Assembly (NCBI GenBank): GCA_964228455.1
Contig: CAXQZM010000105.1
Span: forward strand, 1-29,009
Source of the DNA: CAXQZM01 sp964228455
GTDB lineage: Bacteria; Pseudomonadota; Alphaproteobacteria; UBA7985
DNA: 29,009 nt
Direction of reading: 5' to 3'
Part shown: piece by piece, positions 24,241-29,009 of the stretch
Layout: each line of letters opens with the position of its first letter
Numbering within the stretch: position 1 is the first letter of the stretch
The notes under the pieces: generated by a model
What the model saw: the letters and a program-made list of their open reading frames with translations, nothing else
What the model was told of the DNA's origin: nothing
The model's database searches: none
Position numbers and translations under genes: made by a program

Positions 24241-25642
24241 AGTCCTTAGTGAAGATGATCGACTCCTCGCCACCCAAATGCTCAAACGGGCTCGGACCGC
24301 AATGTCCAAGGTCGAAGGCTATACCCAAGATCAACTTGATCGTCTTGCCCGAGCCATCGCATGGTACTCCGGGAATGAAGAAACCTTCACCCGACTTGCT
24401 GTGATGGGTGTTGATGAGAGTGGCATCGGCGATCGAGATGGACGACCTGGTAAGCGATTCAAAATACATGGTGTCCTGAGGGATGCGCTTAGACAACCAA
24501 GCACCGGAATTGTTGAGCAAGACATCGACAAAGGGATCGTCAAGTACGCAAAACCAGCAGGTGTTATCGCATCACTTATTCCCATGACAAACCCTGCCCT
24601 AACACCACCAGTTACAGGTATTTACGCTGCCAAGGCGCGCGACGCAGTAATCTTCTCTCCCCATCCAAGGACACGTTTAACCACAATGGCGATGGTAGAA
24701 GTCATGCGTAACGCATGTCGAGCAGTGGGTGCACCAGAAGATCTGTTCCAGTGTGTCGAACACCCGACAATTCCATTAACCCAACATTTAATGCAAGTAT
24801 GTGACCTAACACTTGCTACTGGTGGAAAGCCAATGGTTCAGGCCGCATATTCCTCTGGCAGGCCTGCGTATGGTGTAGGTGCAGGGAATTCATCTATCGT
24901 CATTGATGACAGTGCTGATATAGATATTGCTGCAGCAAATACTCGTATGTCTAAGACCTCTGATTTTGGCTCAGGCTGCTCAGCAGATGGCAATATAATT
25001 ATTCAAAAATCAATCTACACTAAGATGATAAAAGCACTCGAAGCAGAGGGCGGTTACCTGTGCAGCTCGGAAGAAAAGTCTAAGCTCGAAGCAGTCATGT
25101 GGGATGAGAAAGGCAATCGGACCTTCCCTACAATAGCGTGTAGACCCCAACAAACAGCTGAGGTTGCAGGCTTTAGCATTCCTGAAGATCGAAAATTTTT
25201 AATGGTTGAAAACCAGGGTAAGATTGGGCCTGAACACAAGTTTAGCAAAGAGAAGCTAACCACGCTAATGGCTCTCTATTACTTTGACGATTTTGATGAT
25301 GCTTTGGAAACCGTCCGTCAGATCTACGAAACGGGCGGAAAAGGACACTCTTGTGGCATATACTCACATAACGATGCTCATATTGATGCATTGGCTAGAG
25401 TTGCTCCAGTTAGTCGAATGATGGTTCGACAGCCACAATCCAAAGCTAACGCCGGTTCGTTTACGAATGGGATGCCGATGACCTCTAGTTTAGGTTGCGG
25501 AATATGGGGAGGAAATATCACAAATGAGAATGTCAGCCTTAAACATTTCATGAACTATACTTGGGTCAGCAGGCCAATTGCAGAGGATAGACCCAGCGAG
25601 CAAGAATTATTTGGTGAATTTTATGGACAGGTGGTAACGTAA
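24233..25642 (+). CDS. Acylating (CoA-dependent) aldehyde dehydrogenase, EutE/SauS-like
   Basis: 469 residues from the ATG at 24233, which overlaps the upstream stop by eight bases behind a GAGAG sequence. Upstream in-frame TTG (24209) and ATG (24221) starts are possible. Length and motifs fit the acylating branch (EutE, AdhE N-terminal half, sulfoacetaldehyde dehydrogenase SauS): the catalytic Cys249 in DFGSGCSADGN, ASLIPMTNPALTP in the cofactor-binding region, and KANAGSFTNGMPMTSSLGCG near the C-terminus. It converts an aldehyde plus CoA to acyl-CoA with NAD(P). A SauS label is tempting, but no sulfonate genes are nearby and I do not adopt it. It likely takes the aldehyde made by the TPP enzyme gene that abuts it. 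Confidence 0.87.
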   Translation: MPKVLSEDDRLLATQMLKRARTAMSKVEGYTQDQLDRLARAIAWYSGNEETFTRLAVMGVDESGIGDRDGRPGKRFKIHGVLRDALRQPSTGIVEQDIDKGIVKYAKPAGVIASLIPMTNPALTPPVTGIYAAKARDAVIFSPHPRTRLTTMAMVEVMRNACRAVGAPEDLFQCVEHPTIPLTQHLMQVCDLTLATGGKPMVQAAYSSGRPAYGVGAGNSSIVIDDSADIDIAAANTRMSKTSDFGSGCSADGNIIIQKSIYTKMIKALEAEGGYLCSSEEKSKLEAVMWDEKGNRTFPTIACRPQQTAEVAGFSIPEDRKFLMVENQGKIGPEHKFSKEKLTTLMALYYFDDFDDALETVRQIYETGGKGHSCGIYSHNDAHIDALARVAPVSRMMVRQPQSKANAGSFTNGMPMTSSLGCGIWGGNITNENVSLKHFMNYTWVSRPIAEDRPSEQELFGEFYGQVVT

Positions 25643-27412
25643 ATGTCTGAAATGAAAACAGTTGCAGAGCACGTGGTTGATTTCCTTGTGCGAAGAGAAA
25701 TCAAGCATGTCTTCGGTCTATGCGGCCATACAAATATCGCGGTTCTGTCTGCAATGGCGAATAGTCAAATTGAGTTCGTTACCGTTCGGCACGAGCAAGT
25801 TGCGAGTCATGCAGCAGACGCATATGCACGAGTAAACGGGAAGGCGTCAGTTGTGCTATCACATCTTGGCCCAGGTCTCACAAATTGCGCAACGGGGGTG
25901 GCAAATGCTGCCTTTGACTGCATTCCTATGGTGGTTATCGCCGGTGATGTCCCAACCCATTACTATGGCAAGCACCCTCATCAAGAGGTTAACTTACACG
26001 CTGATGCACAACAATATGAAATATACCGTCCTTTTGTGAAACGTGCATGGCGCGTTGATAGAGCTGATTTAATTGCGGAAATTTTGGAAAAGGCATTTCA
26101 TCTAGCAGAGAGTGGGCAACCAGGCCCTGTGCTAATAAATGTACCAATGGACGTTTTCTCAGAGGTTATTTCTAGCGATACTTTCGATCGAATCAAAAAC
26201 AATACTCGCGCCTTGATCAAGCCGTCAATTGATGAGGCGACATCAGAATTAATCATTGAAAACCTTGTCAATGCAAATCACCCAGTAGTCTATGCAGGAG
26301 GCGGTGTTCTTTTGGCCAGAGCAAGCGAAGAGCTGGCTGCATTGGCTGATCACCTTCAAATCCCAATTGCACATTCACTAATGGGTAAAGGAGTGGTCTC
26401 GGACCAAAACCCACTAGTGTTAGGCATGACTGGATTTTGGGGGACGGAGTTAGTTAATCAAACCTGCCTAAAAGCGGATTGGATTTTTGCTGTCGGAACG
26501 AGATTCAAAGAAGCAGACTGCTCATCTTGGTATCCCGGTTATACTTTTAACATTCCCGGATCTAAGGTAATCCACATTGACATTGAGGCCTCAGAAATTG
26601 GCCGAAATTACCCCACAGAAATTGGTGTGGTTGCTGATGCTAAAGCTGCTTTACAAACGCTCTTAAATACAGCGAAGCGCCTCTATCCAGAGGGCAAACC
26701 AGCCTCTCCAATACTAAAGAAAATTGAATCATCCCGTGAAGAGTTTCAAGCTTCCAACCATGCTATGGCGAAGTCAGATGCGTTCCCAATGGTGCCAGAG
26801 CGGATTCTGGCTGATACAAGGCACGCAATGCCCGAAGACGTTATCATTACAACAGATGTTGGGTGGAATAAAAACGGTGTAGGTCAACAATTTGATATTT
26901 TAACCCCAGGCTCAATCCTCACCCCTGGAGGATTTGCCACGATGGGATTTGGGCCCCCAGCTGCAATTGGCGCAAAGCTAGCTGCGGGAGACAAAATTGT
27001 CCTATCACTCGTTGGTGATGGAGGCTTTGGACAGAACCCTTCACTGCTAGCAACAGCGGTAGAGCTTAATCTCTCAATTATTTGGTTAATCATGAATAAT
27101 AACGCCTTTGGGACGATAGCAGGCCTTCAAAAAGCTCATTATGGGTTAACCTACGGCACAACATTTCCCGGTGATGCGAAAACCCCAGAACATGGACCGG
27201 ATTACGCTGCCCTTGCTAGATCTTATGGAGCAAAGGGGATCAAAATTGGTTCAGCAAATGAGTTACTTCCCGCTCTAGAGGAAGCGATCAAGAATGGAGG
27301 CCCTACCGTTATCGACGTCCCAATGATCAACAACCCCACTCCAACAACGGGTCACTGGAACATTCTTGATATCTATTCACCTGACAAAGATGTTTCTCAT
27401 GTTGCAACGTAG
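25643..27412 (+). CDS. Thiamine-pyrophosphate-dependent enzyme (acetolactate-synthase-like fold)
   Basis: 589 residues with the three-domain layout of acetolactate synthase/benzoylformate decarboxylase relatives. The TPP-activating Glu51 is in VRHEQVASHAADAYAR, and the Mg/TPP motif runs from GDGG (458-461) to NNNAFG (485-490), a normal spacing. The N-terminal strand HVFGLCGHTNIAVLSAMA differs from acetolactate synthase, glyoxylate carboligase, IolD and sulfoacetaldehyde acetyltransferase as I know them. Plausible reactions are decarboxylation of a 2-oxo acid to an aldehyde, or C-C bond cleavage/ligation. The ATG follows the aldehyde dehydrogenase stop with no gap, behind AGGTGG, so the two are almost certainly co-translated and sequential. 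Substrate unknown. Confidence 0.87.
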   Translation: MSEMKTVAEHVVDFLVRREIKHVFGLCGHTNIAVLSAMANSQIEFVTVRHEQVASHAADAYARVNGKASVVLSHLGPGLTNCATGVANAAFDCIPMVVIAGDVPTHYYGKHPHQEVNLHADAQQYEIYRPFVKRAWRVDRADLIAEILEKAFHLAESGQPGPVLINVPMDVFSEVISSDTFDRIKNNTRALIKPSIDEATSELIIENLVNANHPVVYAGGGVLLARASEELAALADHLQIPIAHSLMGKGVVSDQNPLVLGMTGFWGTELVNQTCLKADWIFAVGTRFKEADCSSWYPGYTFNIPGSKVIHIDIEASEIGRNYPTEIGVVADAKAALQTLLNTAKRLYPEGKPASPILKKIESSREEFQASNHAMAKSDAFPMVPERILADTRHAMPEDVIITTDVGWNKNGVGQQFDILTPGSILTPGGFATMGFGPPAAIGAKLAAGDKIVLSLVGDGGFGQNPSLLATAVELNLSIIWLIMNNNAFGTIAGLQKAHYGLTYGTTFPGDAKTPEHGPDYAALARSYGAKGIKIGSANELLPALEEAIKNGGPTVIDVPMINNPTPTTGHWNILDIYSPDKDVSHVAT

Positions 27413-27464
27413 CTATGCCATAACAGAACCTCAAAGGGTCCAAATGTAGTTAATTTCAAATGGC

Positions 27465-28544
27465 CTATGGTGCAGTAGCTTCTAGAACTTCATAATCGTC
27501 CACTTGAGACACTCGAACTGACATTCCAGTGACCGCAGACTCAGCAATAGCTTCCACCACTTCGAGGGAACGAAGCCCCTCAATTCCTGATACTAGCGGC
27601 TTGGCTTTGCCCTCAATCACGTTCGCGAAATGCCGAGCCTGGACGACAAGTGGATCCTCTGATGAATATATCAAGGAAGTTGCCGAAATTGGCGTCCACC
27701 AATCTGGTTCTACTTGATGTCGCCAAACGCGTAAGTCTGGCAATGAGAGACCTCCTAAAGATCCCCCAATCAAATAACAGCTTTGATCAGTTGGCGGATA
27801 AGCTGGATTCTCTCTAGCCGTAAGCTCCCAGCTCCATGGAGCAACTATGCTATCTGATACAGAAATCGTGGCAATTGTTCCTGAGTCAAACGTAAGGATT
27901 GCTGACGCAAGATCCTCATTCTCAAATCCTCTTGCAGACGGCGCAGATGCAGCTCGCACTTCGAGAACCTCACCACAAAGATGTCTAAGCAAATCAACAT
28001 CGTGAACCAAATTGACTGAAATTGGGCCCGCACCCTTTTTTGTTCGCCATGGCGCAATTTCAAAATAATGGTCTGGTTTGTAAAACCAACATGTTGCCTG
28101 AACAGACCTGACCTCGCCTATGACGCCCTCCTCAATCGCATTTTTGGCAGCTTGAACCATGCCATTGTGGCGCCGATGATGCCCCACAAGTAAAGGCACC
28201 CCTTTTCTTTCAGCAGCATCAGTCAAAACCCTGGCATCATCTGCAAAAACAGCAATTGGTTTTTCAATTAAAACTGGACATCCAGCTGCTATGCAAAGCA
28301 GACCTTGTTCAATGTGCAGAGGAGTCGGCGTGGCAAGAATTACTCCGTCACAACTCCCTGTTGCAAAAAGATCTTCTATGGATGAATAGAGGGGCACTCC
28401 TAATTTAGCGGCCTTGCTTCTTATTGCCTCATCAGGTTCGACAACAGCCGCAAGACTCATTTCTGTTGAGCGCATCACAACATCAGCATGGCGCTTTCCA
28501 ATCAAGCCATAGCCGACAATTGCTACTTTTGTGATACGCGACAT
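27465..28544 (-). CDS. Gfo/Idh/MocA-family NAD(P)-dependent dehydrogenase (3)
   Basis: 359 residues from the ATG at 28544, chosen because GAGGAAGGAG lies just upstream; the frame extends to 28568 without support. The Rossmann motif is VAIVGYGLIGKRH, VLIEKPIAVF carries the catalytic EKP (Lys95), and NLVHDVDLLRHLCG provides the acidic/His pair typical of inositol-dehydrogenase-like members. It is convergent with the TPP enzyme gene, with about 52 bp between the stops. A copy of the shared palindrome lies 67 bp before the start, placing it in the same proposed regulon. Substrate unknown, likely a polyol, cyclitol or sugar acid. Confidence 0.9.
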   Translation of the reverse strand: MSRITKVAIVGYGLIGKRHADVVMRSTEMSLAAVVEPDEAIRSKAAKLGVPLYSSIEDLFATGSCDGVILATPTPLHIEQGLLCIAAGCPVLIEKPIAVFADDARVLTDAAERKGVPLLVGHHRRHNGMVQAAKNAIEEGVIGEVRSVQATCWFYKPDHYFEIAPWRTKKGAGPISVNLVHDVDLLRHLCGEVLEVRAASAPSARGFENEDLASAILTFDSGTIATISVSDSIVAPWSWELTARENPAYPPTDQSCYLIGGSLGGLSLPDLRVWRHQVEPDWWTPISATSLIYSSEDPLVVQARHFANVIEGKAKPLVSGIEGLRSLEVVEAIAESAVTGMSVRVSQVDDYEVLEATAP

Positions 28545-28610
28545 TAGCTCCTTCCTCTTATCCACCAAACACGATAAAAACCATTAGCAGTGCAGAGACT
28601 TCCTATCAAG

Positions 28611-28623
28611 AATTTCTGATATT
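28611..28623. promoter_or_regulatory. Candidate GntR operator, copy D
   Basis: AATTTCTGATATT, 12 of 13 positions of the palindrome, 67 bp upstream of the third dehydrogenase gene on the minus strand. Almost the same distance as copy B from its gene (73 bp). Confidence 0.5.
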
Positions 28624-29009
28624 TTTCGTAACACCCGATTTTTTTGCCAGCTACGTCCATTCGATACCGTTAGATTTCGCGTTAACAAAAATATCAATGA
28701 TGCGAGCATCATCTGTTAAACCTTGAGGTGCAAAGCCTCGACCTACGAGTAGTGGCATCAGAATTTTACCAAAGTGACCAAAACAACTGAAAAATTAAGC
28801 AGTTACTTCAATTATTTAGGGTTTTATTTGACGATGCATTATTAAGTTTAACTTGGGTGTTAAATTGCGATCCCGTGAAGGCACAGGCTGGTCAGGTTAC
28901 TTTTGCTTCATTCATTTCCTCTAGTGATGCACATTTTGCACCTACTAGGCGATATTTTAGCAGATATAACAATTTACGTCATTGATGTGTCAGCTGGCAA
29001 TAAAATACC
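28624..29009. other. Intergenic stretch, no convincing gene
   Basis: AT-rich region to the window edge. The only item of note is a minus-strand open stretch ending at a TAG at 28651-28653, with an ATG at 28758 and 35 residues (MPLLVGRGFAPQGLTDDARI at its start). It has protein-like composition, continues upstream to a TAA near 28797, and has no ribosome binding site. It could be a remnant of a larger gene. Beyond 28800 I see no open frame of substance, no RNA gene and no repeat. Confidence 0.5.

Noticed and set aside
24233..25642. Sulfoacetaldehyde dehydrogenase (SauS) and a sulfonate pathway
   Set aside because: The enzyme is of that general acylating type, but no sulfatase, sulfite exporter, sulfopyruvate or Xsc-like gene is present, and the TPP enzyme lacks Xsc motifs.
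25643..27412. IolD or acetolactate synthase
   Set aside because: The general fold matches, but the N-terminal substrate-side motifs differ and there is no small regulatory subunit gene or other iol gene.
1..29009. Mobile element, prophage or CRISPR content
   Set aside because: No transposase, integrase, terminal repeats, att-like duplications or repeat-spacer pattern was found.

Overview
The window reads as chromosomal DNA from an alphaproteobacterium, probably a marine heterotroph. The support is a CHCC zinc-finger protein of the NDUFS6-like family, an MttB-like/dimethylglycine-dehydrogenase-like gene pair, a complete TRAP transporter, an AbrB-type transporter, FCD-type GntR regulation and densely packed catabolic operons. 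Base composition looks even and moderate. I see no rRNA, tRNA, insertion sequence, phage gene, integrase or CRISPR array. Genus cannot be assigned from sequence alone.

Region 1 (1-2.6 kb, mostly minus): the first 361 codons of a glutaryl-CoA dehydrogenase run off the left edge. They are followed by a small secreted orphan protein (plus strand) and a GcvA-like LysR regulator.

Region 2 (2.6-6.65 kb, plus): an MttB-family (non-pyrrolysine) methyltransferase homologue and a dimethylglycine-dehydrogenase-like flavoprotein with a GcvT-type folate domain. They are divergent from the LysR gene across 90 bp that carry a clear inverted repeat. The pair looks like a quaternary/tertiary methylamine demethylation module.

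Region 3 (6.65-10 kb, minus): the CHCC zinc-finger protein, an AbrB-family membrane protein, a fumarylacetoacetate-hydrolase-family protein and an HpaI-type aldolase.

Region 4 (10.1-13.6 kb, plus): a tight three-gene cassette of a class III PLP enzyme that closely resembles ethanolamine-phosphate/phosphohydroxylysine phospho-lyases, an APH-fold small-molecule kinase that overlaps it, and an aromatic-amino-acid-decarboxylase-type enzyme. The last has Phe where the catalytic Tyr is expected. The set suggests amine or amino-alcohol breakdown by phosphorylation then elimination.

Region 5 (13.6-28.6 kb): a large catabolic locus with a GntR/FCD regulator. On the minus strand it has two Gfo/Idh/MocA dehydrogenases with an unrecognised 218-aa protein between them, then gntR. 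On the plus strand it has a TRAP transporter (dctPQM), a QuiC-like fusion protein with an apparently dead N-terminal barrel and an intact dioxygenase-type C-terminus, and a citryl-CoA-lyase-like short citrate synthase homologue. A second plus-strand unit holds an intact TIM-barrel isomerase/dehydratase, an acylating aldehyde dehydrogenase and a TPP enzyme. A third Gfo/Idh/MocA gene lies convergent at the right. Four intergenic regions of this locus share a palindrome, AATATCTGATATT, with an invariant TCTGATATT half. I propose it as the GntR operator that ties the locus into one regulon. The chemistry resembles a cyclitol or sugar-acid route: TRAP uptake, NAD-dependent oxidation, TIM-barrel dehydration, dioxygenase, TPP-dependent C-C cleavage and acyl-CoA formation. 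The substrate is unknown, and this is the best candidate for an undescribed pathway. The last 465 bp hold no convincing gene.
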